Of a stretch of DNA of 22,693 bases, positions 13,117 through 21,252 are shown piece by piece (the stretch's first letter is position 1; every line of letters begins with the position of its first letter). Source of the stretch: a virus. The stretch is from the IMG/VR virus record IMGVR_UViG_3300030090_003132, positions 1-22,693 of that record; one strand, written 5' to 3'. A model generated the notes under the pieces. That model searched no databases. It was not told where the DNA came from and saw nothing but the letters and a program-made list of their open reading frames with translations. The position numbers were made by a program, and so were the translations under genes.

Positions 13117-14892
13117 ATGGCCATAACAAGATCACAACAAGCAAAACAAATGTTACAAAACGGCGGTATGTTAGTACAACCAGGATTTGGTGGAGCTAGA
13201 CAAGGATACCGTGGTGATGCTGCAGCTGCGTCAGGTGCACCAGGAATGGCAGACCCTGGACCAGCAGGAGACCCTACAGAGGGGGGACCTACAGGTGCTC
13301 CTAGTCGAGGAGTGCTTGAAGCAAAACAAGCTTTTGCAGCAGCACGAAAAGGTCTTACAAAATCTTTAACACAACAATCTAGAAAAGCTGCTCTTGATAA
13401 AGCTTTAAGTTTTTTACCTGGTGGAAAACGTTCATTAACTGGTCTTGCACTAAGAGGATTTACTAAAGCTTTTGGTCCACCTGATTTAGGTATTAGAAGT
13501 GGATATAATATGGCAAACATTGCAGGACCATCACAAACTGATGAGGATGAAGATGAACAAGGACAAGGAAGAGAAGATTATATACCTCCTACATTTGAAC
13601 AAACACGAGTTCGTGCAGGACTACCTGCAGCAGTGATGCCTATGCAAACCATGGATTTAAATAGAATAGCTTATAGACTTATGGCTGATGGTGGTTTTAT
13701 AGATGATGAACCAAGACAAGCTTATGGTTTAGGTAGTATTGTTAAAAAAGCATTTAAGACAGTTAGAAAACCTTTTAAAGCTGTAACTAAAACTTTAAAA
13801 AAAGTTGCAAAAAGTCCAACAGGTAGATTACTATTAGCAGTAGCAGCTCCTTATGCGTTAGGACCGGCTGTGGCTCAATCACAATTTTTAGCAGGTTTAT
13901 CTGCTGCAAAAAAAGCAGCTTTAATATCTGGTGCAACGACAGGTATCACTCAACTTGCATCAGGTGAAGATTTAAATTTAAAAGATATTGCATTATCTGC
14001 AGCAATAGGTGGAACAAGTGCAAAATTTTTTCCTCCTGGTGGAGCACCAAAAGGAGTAGACCCTTCTAGTGCGGCTGGTAGAGCAAGAGTTGCAAGTGAT
14101 ATAAGTGCGGGTGCAATACCTGATAGAGCTATGGGTCAAATAGCAAGTAGAGCCCCTACGTTTACAGGGCCAGCAGAATTAGGAATGACAACTAGACAAG
14201 CAGCAACTCGTTTTACAGATTTTCCAACCATGAGACAGATTGGTGTAACAGATATGCCTAGTGTAAAACAAAGTGGTTTAGAAAAATTAATTGCATCTAG
14301 TAGAAGAGGTCTTGGTAAAATTAAAGACAGTAAATTAACAGATATATTATTAAGAAATAAAGAAGGTAAATTAAGTCCATTAAAAATAGCTAGCCTTGCA
14401 GGGTTAGCAGGACTAGCAACTGCAAAAGGATTAGGAGAGGAAGAAGTAGAAGAACAAGATAGAGGCCCAGGCATAGATATAGCTGCAATTAGAAGAAGAC
14501 CTTTTGATTTTATGGCACCTAGATTCGCTGGTAGTGAATTTGATTTTTATGCAGCAGAAGGTGGTAAAGCAGAACCTGTAGCTAAAAAGGTAATGCCTTT
14601 ATTAGATATGGATGGTAATGAAATGGATTTAAGAGATAATGGTGGTTTTGTGCCTATTGGACGTATGGAAAAAGCAGATGATGTCCCTGCAAGATTATCC
14701 AAGAATGAGTTTGTATTTACAGCCGATGCTGTTAGAAATGCTGGCGACGGAGATGTAGACAAAGGCGCAGAAGTTATGTATAACATGATGAAGAATCTCG
14801 AAGCCGGGGGTGACGTATCTGAAGAATCGCAAGGCTTACAAGGCGCAAGAAAAATGTTTCAAACATCACAAAGATTAGAGGAAGTATTATAA
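13117..14892 (+). CDS. Putative internal virion / ejection protein 1
   Basis: 591 aa. The N-terminus begins MAITRSQQAKQMLQNGG, then a Gly/Pro/Ala-rich linker (residues 20-66). A basic amphipathic stretch (208-232, SIVKKAFKTVRKPFKAVTKTL) is followed by a hydrophobic Ala/Leu-rich segment (about 236-285) that could enter a membrane. Residues 480-591 contain the conserved block DDVPARLSKNEFVFTADAV and GDGDVDKGAEVMYNMM, a motif common in structural proteins of marine podoviruses. The gene precedes three other Ala/Gln-rich or very large proteins just before lysis, the usual place for ejection proteins that leave the capsid with the DNA. The role is inferred, and no lytic enzyme motif is seen. Start at 13117 has only a weak SD. 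Confidence 0.55.
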   Translation: MAITRSQQAKQMLQNGGMLVQPGFGGARQGYRGDAAAASGAPGMADPGPAGDPTEGGPTGAPSRGVLEAKQAFAAARKGLTKSLTQQSRKAALDKALSFLPGGKRSLTGLALRGFTKAFGPPDLGIRSGYNMANIAGPSQTDEDEDEQGQGREDYIPPTFEQTRVRAGLPAAVMPMQTMDLNRIAYRLMADGGFIDDEPRQAYGLGSIVKKAFKTVRKPFKAVTKTLKKVAKSPTGRLLLAVAAPYALGPAVAQSQFLAGLSAAKKAALISGATTGITQLASGEDLNLKDIALSAAIGGTSAKFFPPGGAPKGVDPSSAAGRARVASDISAGAIPDRAMGQIASRAPTFTGPAELGMTTRQAATRFTDFPTMRQIGVTDMPSVKQSGLEKLIASSRRGLGKIKDSKLTDILLRNKEGKLSPLKIASLAGLAGLATAKGLGEEEVEEQDRGPGIDIAAIRRRPFDFMAPRFAGSEFDFYAAEGGKAEPVAKKVMPLLDMDGNEMDLRDNGGFVPIGRMEKADDVPARLSKNEFVFTADAVRNAGDGDVDKGAEVMYNMMKNLEAGGDVSEESQGLQGARKMFQTSQRLEEVL

Positions 14893-15896
14893 TGGCTGTA
14901 GCTGAACAAAGAACATTACCCGCAAAATTTGTTGAAGATTTAGGTGTAGATCTAGCAAAACAGATTACGGCACAAACAGGTGTACCAGTTGTAACAACTG
15001 GTATTGCTGGTATATCGCAACAACCTGGTGAGACAGCAGAAGGTTTTAAGGCAAGACAAGATGCAGCTAGAGCATTTACAACAAGACAACAAAGTTTAGC
15101 AGGGCTCGCACCACAGATTGCAGGAAGAGATCCTTTACAAACACAAGCACAACAAGTTGCACAGGCTGGTATAGGTTCTTTTCAACCATTCTTAACAGCA
15201 GCTCAACAACAGGCAACAGCTGCAGGAACAGCATTAGGTGGAGTAGGTTTAGGAGCAACTGCATTTCAACAAGACATTGGACAATTTATGTCCCCTTATC
15301 AATCACAAGTGATTGATGCAACTCTCTCAGAGTTTGATCGTAATAGACAAGTACAAGAACAACAAATACGAGATCAACAAGCAAAATTGGGTGTGCTCGG
15401 CGCTGGTCGAGCGGGCGTACAACTCGCCGAGTTTGGTACGGGGGCGGCAAGAGAACGTGCACTATTACAAGCAGGACTCTTGCAACAAGGTTTTGGTCAG
15501 GCAGCGGCGGCTAGACAACAAGATATAGCTAATAGATTTGGTATAGCACAGGGACAACAAGGTTTAGGTAGTTTTCAAGCAACACTTGGAGCACAACAAC
15601 AAGCATTAACTGGTGGAGATGTAAGACAACTTGGAACATTGGGCGCACTGAACCAAGCGCAAGCACAAGCTCAACTTGATGCACAAAGAGAAGCTACAAG
15701 AATGGCAACATTCCAACCACAAGAACAATTGGATAGATTTGCTGGACAAGTTACTGGATTACTAGGTGGATACCCAGCTCAATTTCAACAAACTATTCAA
15801 CCTAATCCAACACCATTACAAACTGCGTTAGGTGTTGGTACAACACTTGCTGGTATTTATGGATTAACAAACCCAACAAGAAATTTATTTGGATAA
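14892..15896 (+). CDS. Putative internal virion / ejection protein 2 (Gln/Ala-rich)
   Basis: 334 aa with very high Gln and Ala content. The start is TAATG-coupled to the previous gene. Long stretches (about residues 90-280) are predicted helices with QQ and AQAQ runs, as in P22 gp7/gp16-type DNA transfer proteins. A central conserved block reads LGVLGAGRAGVQLAEFGTG, followed by ARERALLQAGLLQQGFGQA. The end is hydrophobic (LGVGTTLAGIYGLTNP). The central block is written with unusually GC-rich codons for this genome (15393-15440) and can fold into a GC hairpin. The ejection role is inferred from composition and from position between two other candidates. Confidence 0.55.
   Translation: MAVAEQRTLPAKFVEDLGVDLAKQITAQTGVPVVTTGIAGISQQPGETAEGFKARQDAARAFTTRQQSLAGLAPQIAGRDPLQTQAQQVAQAGIGSFQPFLTAAQQQATAAGTALGGVGLGATAFQQDIGQFMSPYQSQVIDATLSEFDRNRQVQEQQIRDQQAKLGVLGAGRAGVQLAEFGTGAARERALLQAGLLQQGFGQAAAARQQDIANRFGIAQGQQGLGSFQATLGAQQQALTGGDVRQLGTLGALNQAQAQAQLDAQREATRMATFQPQEQLDRFAGQVTGLLGGYPAQFQQTIQPNPTPLQTALGVGTTLAGIYGLTNPTRNLFG
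15396..15431 (+). other. GC-rich inverted repeat inside the ejection-protein gene
   Basis: CTCGGCG (15396-15402) is followed, after a 22-nt loop, by its exact reverse complement CGCCGAG (15425-15431), with one extra G-U pair outside. The stem uses six G-C pairs in a gene that otherwise prefers A/T third positions. It coincides with the conserved protein block VLGAGRAGVQLAE, so it may be a by-product of that block or a real RNA/DNA structure. Confidence 0.45.
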
Positions 15897-15897
15897 T

Positions 15898-16794
15898 ATG
15901 AATAGAACATTAAAAAGACCAATGTTTAGAATAGGTGGATCAACAGGAACTGGTATCACATCAGGATTAGATAAACCACGAACTAATTATCAATTTGGTG
16001 GAGGAGCTGATGCAAGATTTTTTATAGGAAATAGAATGATGCCGACGGCATCACCGATGAACACTAATCAATCTATCGCAGCTGCAGCACCAACATTATC
16101 AACTAGAGAAAGATTAACACAAGCACTAGGTGCAGGTGCAGGACGAAATAGAAATATGGGTCAATTCTTAACTCAGTTTGGTTTAAATTTATTATCACAA
16201 ACTCCAACAGGAAACATATTTCAGACTGCAGCGACCGCGGCCCAAGAACCAACAAAAGGTTTGTTTGATGATTTAAATAGAGAACAAGATTTAAAAAGAC
16301 AAATTGCACTAGAAGCTGAAAGATTAGATATTGGTCAAGAACAAGCTACAGAATTACAACTATTAAAAAATTTAGATGATAGTAGCAGAAATGCTATTGA
16401 ACAAGAGATACAAGCTAGAATGAATGATTTAGGTGAAACAAGAGAACAAGCATCTAGAATTGTTTTAGATAAAAGAGCCTATGGTGTATTAGATCAACCT
16501 GGTGAATTAAAGAGAAAAGCAATAGAGGACAGATCAGATAAACTACAAGATCAATTAAGACTAAGTAAACCTGAAGCAGATAAAAGAGCGGCTTTTGAAG
16601 TTGAGTTTAGTAAAATAGAAAAAGACAACGAAGAATATGATTTTGATATTTCAGATCCTTTTTGGACTCCAGGTAGAACAGACTATAAAGAAGGCACAGT
16701 TTATATTGATTACGTAACAGGAAAAGCTTTTAGAAGAGATTCAACACAAAAAGAAGTAAATCCAATAGGGTTTGTTGAAGTACCACTTAAATAG
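15898..16794 (+). CDS. Putative internal virion protein 3
   Basis: 298 aa from ATG 15898, 1 nt after the previous stop. A TTG at 15889 would add 3 residues, but ATG is preferred. The N-terminus MNRTLKRPMFRIGGSTGTGI is a signature I recognise from marine phage structural genes, and Gly-rich short motifs follow (YQFGGGAD). From about residue 95 on it is helical and charged (ELKRKAIEDRSDKLQDQLRL), likely coiled coil. The C-terminus is a small beta-like module (FWTPGRTDYKEGTVYIDYVT). There is no catalytic motif. Position between two other candidate ejection proteins and the shared 'xxGG' N-terminal style suggest a capsid-internal role. Confidence 0.5.
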   Translation: MNRTLKRPMFRIGGSTGTGITSGLDKPRTNYQFGGGADARFFIGNRMMPTASPMNTNQSIAAAAPTLSTRERLTQALGAGAGRNRNMGQFLTQFGLNLLSQTPTGNIFQTAATAAQEPTKGLFDDLNREQDLKRQIALEAERLDIGQEQATELQLLKNLDDSSRNAIEQEIQARMNDLGETREQASRIVLDKRAYGVLDQPGELKRKAIEDRSDKLQDQLRLSKPEADKRAAFEVEFSKIEKDNEEYDFDISDPFWTPGRTDYKEGTVYIDYVTGKAFRRDSTQKEVNPIGFVEVPLK

Positions 16795-16802
16795 GAGCTA
16801 CT

Positions 16803-19800
16803 ATGGTACAAAAGTACGATAGATACGCGCTACAAGAACCAGAAACAGAAACTAATTTAGCAGTGTCTGTTGCATCAGGGATTGGTTCTGGATTAATTAA
16901 AATACCGTTAGGATTAGCATCGGTTGCAGCTGAAGTTTATGATGCTGTGCAAAGTGAAGGTCAAAAAATTGATGATGGTGCTGTTGCAAGACTAGAAAAA
17001 TTTATAGATGATAGTGTTGTAGGTGATGTTATACAAGGATTAGAAGATAAAGCTAGAGATACAGCGGCAGGAAGAATTACAGAGGCATTAGTTCAAGTCG
17101 GTATACCAGCTGCAAGAGGTGCTAAGATAGGTGGACAGATAGCTACAAAAATAATTAGTTCTATAAAAAGCGGTAAAAGAGTTGGATTAAAAAATAAAAA
17201 TTTATTACAAGGTGCAAAGAAAGCAAATGACTTAAATAAATTAAATAGATATAGCAGATTCGCTGCAACAAGCGTTGGAGGCGCTGCTGGTGCTTCTATA
17301 GTTTATGACATAGAAGATATAGGAACTTTTGGTGACATGTTAGGAGCTCCTGGTGGATTACCCTCTACAGATTTAGACAGAGAAGCTAGATTAGACTCAA
17401 ACGATGATGCTGTAAGAAGATTAGAAAACAGAGCAAAATTTTTAGCTGAAGGTGTTTTAATAGCTCCTTTTGCTTATGGTGCAGGTAAAGCCGTAGGTAT
17501 TCTTGGCAAAAAAGGTAAAGAACTTGCATACAGTAATTCTAGATTTGAAAGAATATTAGATAAATTTGCATCTACATTTAGACCTAGAAGTAAAAAGTCT
17601 CAGGCATTGTTTGAGGGACAAATGAGAGTTACTGGAGAAGAAGGTGCTGCAGCTATTGTAGCTAAAGATTTAGTAAAAGATATAGATGATTCTTTTAAAA
17701 CTATATTTAATAAATCATCAAATGCTGCAGAAAAAATAAAAAATAAAGATGAGTTATTAACACAGATGGATGGTTTAATAAGAGGAGCAAAAGATCGAAT
17801 AGTAAATAACGAAATAGTATTTCAAAATTTTAACAAACAACAATTAAAAGAATTTCGTAATTCATTAAATAATATTAATGTACCAAAACAAAAACAAGAA
17901 GAATTAATATCTGCATTAACAAGTTCGAAAAATGCCTTTAATAGATTACAAACAGACTTATTACAGGGCGGTAATTTAACTACAAAAAATAAAGATGAAG
18001 TGTTAGATTTTTTTAGTCAAAGATTAAACTCTACATTGTCTAATGACTATAAAATATTTGAAAATAGTAAAGTTTTTAAAAGCACGAATTATATTCCAAC
18101 TGATGAAAAAAGACAAGCAGTTGCACAATTGTTTATGAATTATGCAAAAAACAATAGAGTAAAAAATTACACTGAAAAAGATGCCTTATTAGATGTAGAT
18201 AAAGTTTTAGAAAATGTAAAAATGGACCCAGTAACAAAATCTCCTGTATTTAAATTTGAAAGTAAAAGCGCATTGTATGATGGTGTTGTACAAGAGGTAA
18301 ACATAGCTAAGATGATTAGCACAAATAAATTTGATAAAAGAGATTTAATTACAGGTCAAAAAGATATTAAAGCATTTAGAGAGTTATTTGGTGAAATAAA
18401 AGATGCTAGAAGAACAATTGTAAATAATATGCAAGCATTATCTAGTGTTTCTGCAAGAGATAAATTTTATAATCAAATAGCACAATCAGGTAAAATAGTT
18501 TTTGACAATCCAACACAGGCACGATTAAATTTACCAAACAGACCTGGATATACCATGAGTAGAAATGGTATGCAGATTAAATCACCGTTAAATGAAGAAT
18601 TTTATACAAACCCATTAAACGGTAAGTTTACATCTTCAGAGTTTGAAGAAGCAATTAAGTTTGCAGAAAAATTACCTGGTGAATCTTTAATGAAAAGCAA
18701 CGTTTATAGATATTTAGTAGCTGTACCAAAAGGAGTTGCACAAGTTTCTAAAACAGTTTTAGGTCCATTTACACATATGCGTAACTTTACAAGTGCTGTG
18801 GCGTTTAGTTTAGGTACAGGTAATTTATTTAAAAACCCTAAATTTGTTTTAGATAGTTTTAAAAAATCTTTTAACACAATACAGCCACAACTATTGTACA
18901 GAAACTTACCAGAAGACCAAGCATTCTATCAATTTATGTTAGAAGAAGGTGTAGTTAACTCAAGTTCTACATTCCAAGATGTACAAGGATTATTAAAAGA
19001 TATTGCAAAAGGTGGTGATTTTGTTGAGAGAGCTTTTGGTAAATTAGGTAAAAGAATGAATAAAGTTTTTAGAGGTGCACAAGATTTATACGTTGCAGAA
19101 GATGACTTTTATAAAATATATAATTATTTAGCAGAGTTTGATAATTTAAAAAATGCGTACAGAGGTTCAGGAAGATCAGAGCTAGAATTAATGAAAGAGG
19201 CTGCTAGTATTGTAAGAAATACGGTGCCAAACTATGCATATGTATCAGACTTTATTAAAGGTTTACGTAGATCACCACTTGGTAATTTCGTGTCTTTCCC
19301 TGCAGAAATATTAAGAACATCATTTAATATTGTTGAACAAGGTATAAAAGAACTAAGAAATGAAGCAACAAGATCAATTGGTGCAAGAAGATTATTAGGT
19401 TTTGGAACAACTGTAGCTACAATACCACCAGCTCTTGTTGAGATATACAGAGGTATGTATGGTATCACAAGAGATCAATTAGCAGCCATGAGAAGATTTT
19501 TACCTGAATGGTCAAGAGAGTCTACAATTCTACCACAAAAAGATAAAGAAGGTAATTACTACTATACAGATTTTAGTCATGGTTTTGCATACGATACAGT
19601 TGTAAATCCGATACAGTCTGTTGTTGCAAACGTAGGCACAGGAGAAAATGCAGAACCTTTAATTACAGAAATGACTGCAGGTTTTGGAAAAGCAATAGCT
19701 AGACTTGTAGATCCATTTATTAGTGAATCTATCTGGATACAAGCATTACAAGACTTATATGCTAGAGGTGGAAAAACTGATACGGGCTCTGAAGTTTGGA

Positions 19801-20588
19801 ATCCAAGAGATCCTGAAGGTGATAAGTTTGCAAAAGGTTTAAAACACTTAGCTGAAGCATTAGCTCCTCTTTCACTACCTCAGATAGGGAGATTAATAAA
19901 AGCTGGTAGATTTGGTGAAGATCCAGAAACAGGAAAAGATTTAAGTTTTACTGGTGAGGCAGCAGGTTTCTTTGGTTTTAGAAATCAAAAAATGGATTTT
20001 AAAGAATCACTTGGTTTTAAAATATCAGAATATAATACAGCACTTAGACAAAGTAGAAAATTTTTACCTAGACCAACTGGTAATGTCAAAACACAAGATA
20101 TTATAGAGGGTTTAATACAAGGTAATGACTCATGGTATGAAGCTCAAAAAGATATGAAAAAAGATATTGCAGCTATGAAAACTTTAGGTTTTGATAATAA
20201 AAAAATTGGTATAATATTTGATAGAAGAGGTTTAGGAAGAGATTATAATAGTTTAATTGTAGATAGATTTAAACCTTTTGATTTACCAAAAGGTTTAATA
20301 GATGCATATATTAGAAATGCACAAGAAAATGGTTATGACAATCCATTAACACCTGAAGCATTTAGAAAAATAAATGAAATATTACGACAATTAAATAAAG
20401 TATATTTAAGTCAACCATATCCTCAATTAATGAGAGAAACAAACATTGGTAATATGTCTGCGTTACCACCAACACCGATGCCAAATATACAGCCAACAGC
20501 GCAACAAATTAACCCAACAACTAACTTGACACGTACAGAGCAAGCTTTATTATCTCCTGAAGAACAAGTAATAGCGAGTAGAACATAA
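16803..20588 (+). CDS. Very large internal virion / DNA ejection protein (1261 aa)
   Basis: 1261 aa, the largest gene of the window, with SD AGGAG at 16793-16797. Hydrophobic Ala/Gly-rich segments at residues 21-49, 153-168 and 213-235 and a later one near 19400-19450 nt (FGTTVATIPPALVEIY) alternate with long charged helical regions, as in large ejection proteins such as T7 gp16 that build a channel through the envelope. A conserved-looking block (RYLVAVPKGVAQVSKTVLGP, then FTHMRNFTSAVAFSLGTGN; nt 18704-18830) is shared, as I recall, with other marine phage internal proteins. I see no clear transglycosylase or peptidase active site. It is the last structural gene and is coupled by TAATG to the lysis genes. 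The ejection role is inferred from size, composition and context. Confidence 0.6.
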   Translation: MVQKYDRYALQEPETETNLAVSVASGIGSGLIKIPLGLASVAAEVYDAVQSEGQKIDDGAVARLEKFIDDSVVGDVIQGLEDKARDTAAGRITEALVQVGIPAARGAKIGGQIATKIISSIKSGKRVGLKNKNLLQGAKKANDLNKLNRYSRFAATSVGGAAGASIVYDIEDIGTFGDMLGAPGGLPSTDLDREARLDSNDDAVRRLENRAKFLAEGVLIAPFAYGAGKAVGILGKKGKELAYSNSRFERILDKFASTFRPRSKKSQALFEGQMRVTGEEGAAAIVAKDLVKDIDDSFKTIFNKSSNAAEKIKNKDELLTQMDGLIRGAKDRIVNNEIVFQNFNKQQLKEFRNSLNNINVPKQKQEELISALTSSKNAFNRLQTDLLQGGNLTTKNKDEVLDFFSQRLNSTLSNDYKIFENSKVFKSTNYIPTDEKRQAVAQLFMNYAKNNRVKNYTEKDALLDVDKVLENVKMDPVTKSPVFKFESKSALYDGVVQEVNIAKMISTNKFDKRDLITGQKDIKAFRELFGEIKDARRTIVNNMQALSSVSARDKFYNQIAQSGKIVFDNPTQARLNLPNRPGYTMSRNGMQIKSPLNEEFYTNPLNGKFTSSEFEEAIKFAEKLPGESLMKSNVYRYLVAVPKGVAQVSKTVLGPFTHMRNFTSAVAFSLGTGNLFKNPKFVLDSFKKSFNTIQPQLLYRNLPEDQAFYQFMLEEGVVNSSSTFQDVQGLLKDIAKGGDFVERAFGKLGKRMNKVFRGAQDLYVAEDDFYKIYNYLAEFDNLKNAYRGSGRSELELMKEAASIVRNTVPNYAYVSDFIKGLRRSPLGNFVSFPAEILRTSFNIVEQGIKELRNEATRSIGARRLLGFGTTVATIPPALVEIYRGMYGITRDQLAAMRRFLPEWSRESTILPQKDKEGNYYYTDFSHGFAYDTVVNPIQSVVANVGTGENAEPLITEMTAGFGKAIARLVDPFISESIWIQALQDLYARGGKTDTGSEVWNPRDPEGDKFAKGLKHLAEALAPLSLPQIGRLIKAGRFGEDPETGKDLSFTGEAAGFFGFRNQKMDFKESLGFKISEYNTALRQSRKFLPRPTGNVKTQDIIEGLIQGNDSWYEAQKDMKKDIAAMKTLGFDNKKIGIIFDRRGLGRDYNSLIVDRFKPFDLPKGLIDAYIRNAQENGYDNPLTPEAFRKINEILRQLNKVYLSQPYPQLMRETNIGNMSALPPTPMPNIQPTAQQINPTTNLTRTEQALLSPEEQVIASRT

Positions 20589-20767
20589 TGGCGAGAAAAT
20601 CGGCACTACAAAGAATTGAATCTCATGAGAAGCTTTGCAGAATAATGCAGAAGCAAACGTTCGAACAGATTAAAGAGATGAAGGATCGAATCAAAAGACT
20701 AGAGTATTGGATAGTCGGAGGCATGGGAGCTGTTCTTATAACTTTACTAACAGGCATAGGACAATAA
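20588..20767 (+). CDS. Small coiled-coil plus membrane protein, holin-like
   Basis: 59 aa, TAATG-coupled to the ejection-protein stop and to the endolysin start at 20767. Residues 1-38 are a charged helix (MARKSALQRIESHEKLCRIM ... KEMKDRIKRL) and residues 41-58 are a single hydrophobic segment (WIVGGMGAVLITLLTGIG), so the protein is N-in or N-out with one TM. This layout is that of XhlA/hemolysin-type holin partners and of short class III holins. Placement immediately before the endolysin supports a lysis role. A spanin is less likely because no second overlapping gene or lipobox is seen. Confidence 0.65.
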   Translation: MARKSALQRIESHEKLCRIMQKQTFEQIKEMKDRIKRLEYWIVGGMGAVLITLLTGIGQ

Positions 20768-21252
20768 TGCAACTGAGTAAACACTTTAGTTTAAAAGAGA
20801 TGACCAAGTCAATGACTGCCCAACGTAAAGGCATAGACAATACACCAGGATCAGGTGAGATTAAAGCTTTAGGTGATTTGTGTTACAAAATTTTAGAACC
20901 GCTACGGGCACATTTTGACAAGCCAGTTACGATTACCTCGGGCTATAGGTCAGAAGCGTTATGTGAAGCGATCGGTAGCAAAAAAACTTCGCAGCATGCC
21001 AAGGGGCAAGCCGTCGACCTAGAAATTTTTGGCGTGCCAAATATTCAAACAGCTTACTGGCTACAAAATAACGTGGATTTTGACCAGCTGATCATGGAGT
21101 ACTACGATAAGGATGATCCTGCAGGCGGATGGGTTCACATAAGTTATCACGAATCAGATTCAAATAGAAAACAAGTATTAACCTTTGACGGCAAAAAATA
21201 TACTGAGGGCCTACCAGAAATGAAATGGTCTGGTGGAAAAGTTGTAAATTAA
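20767..21252 (+). CDS. M15 peptidase endolysin
   Basis: 161 aa from ATG 20767, chosen because it forms TAATG with the holin-like stop. A TTG at 20707 would extend into the holin gene and is rejected. It belongs to Peptidase_M15_3: N-terminal LSKHFSLKEMTKS, then ITSGYRSEALCEAIG, SQHAKGQAVDLEIFG and GWVHISYHES. Zn ligands are H77, D84 and H124. Such enzymes cleave D-Ala-D-Ala or L-Ala-D-Glu/meso-DAP links in peptidoglycan, so this is the likely lysis enzyme acting in the periplasm after holin action. There is no signal peptide. Its codons are less AT-rich than those of the cassette and ejection genes. It converges with the helicase gene over TTAA. Confidence 0.85.
   Translation: MQLSKHFSLKEMTKSMTAQRKGIDNTPGSGEIKALGDLCYKILEPLRAHFDKPVTITSGYRSEALCEAIGSKKTSQHAKGQAVDLEIFGVPNIQTAYWLQNNVDFDQLIMEYYDKDDPAGGWVHISYHESDSNRKQVLTFDGKKYTEGLPEMKWSGGKVVN

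Noticed and set aside
12891-13520. Long minus-strand open frame (209 codons) opposite the small genes and start of ejection protein 1
   Set aside because: It lies antisense to three well-supported plus-strand genes, its product is rich in Pro/Ala/Ser from reading Gly/Ala codons backward, and it has no SD or family resemblance.
20707-20766. Upstream TTG start extending the endolysin by 20 residues
   Set aside because: The extension overlaps the coding TM segment of the holin-like gene, has no SD, and ATG 20767 forms a TAATG coupling as elsewhere in the operon.
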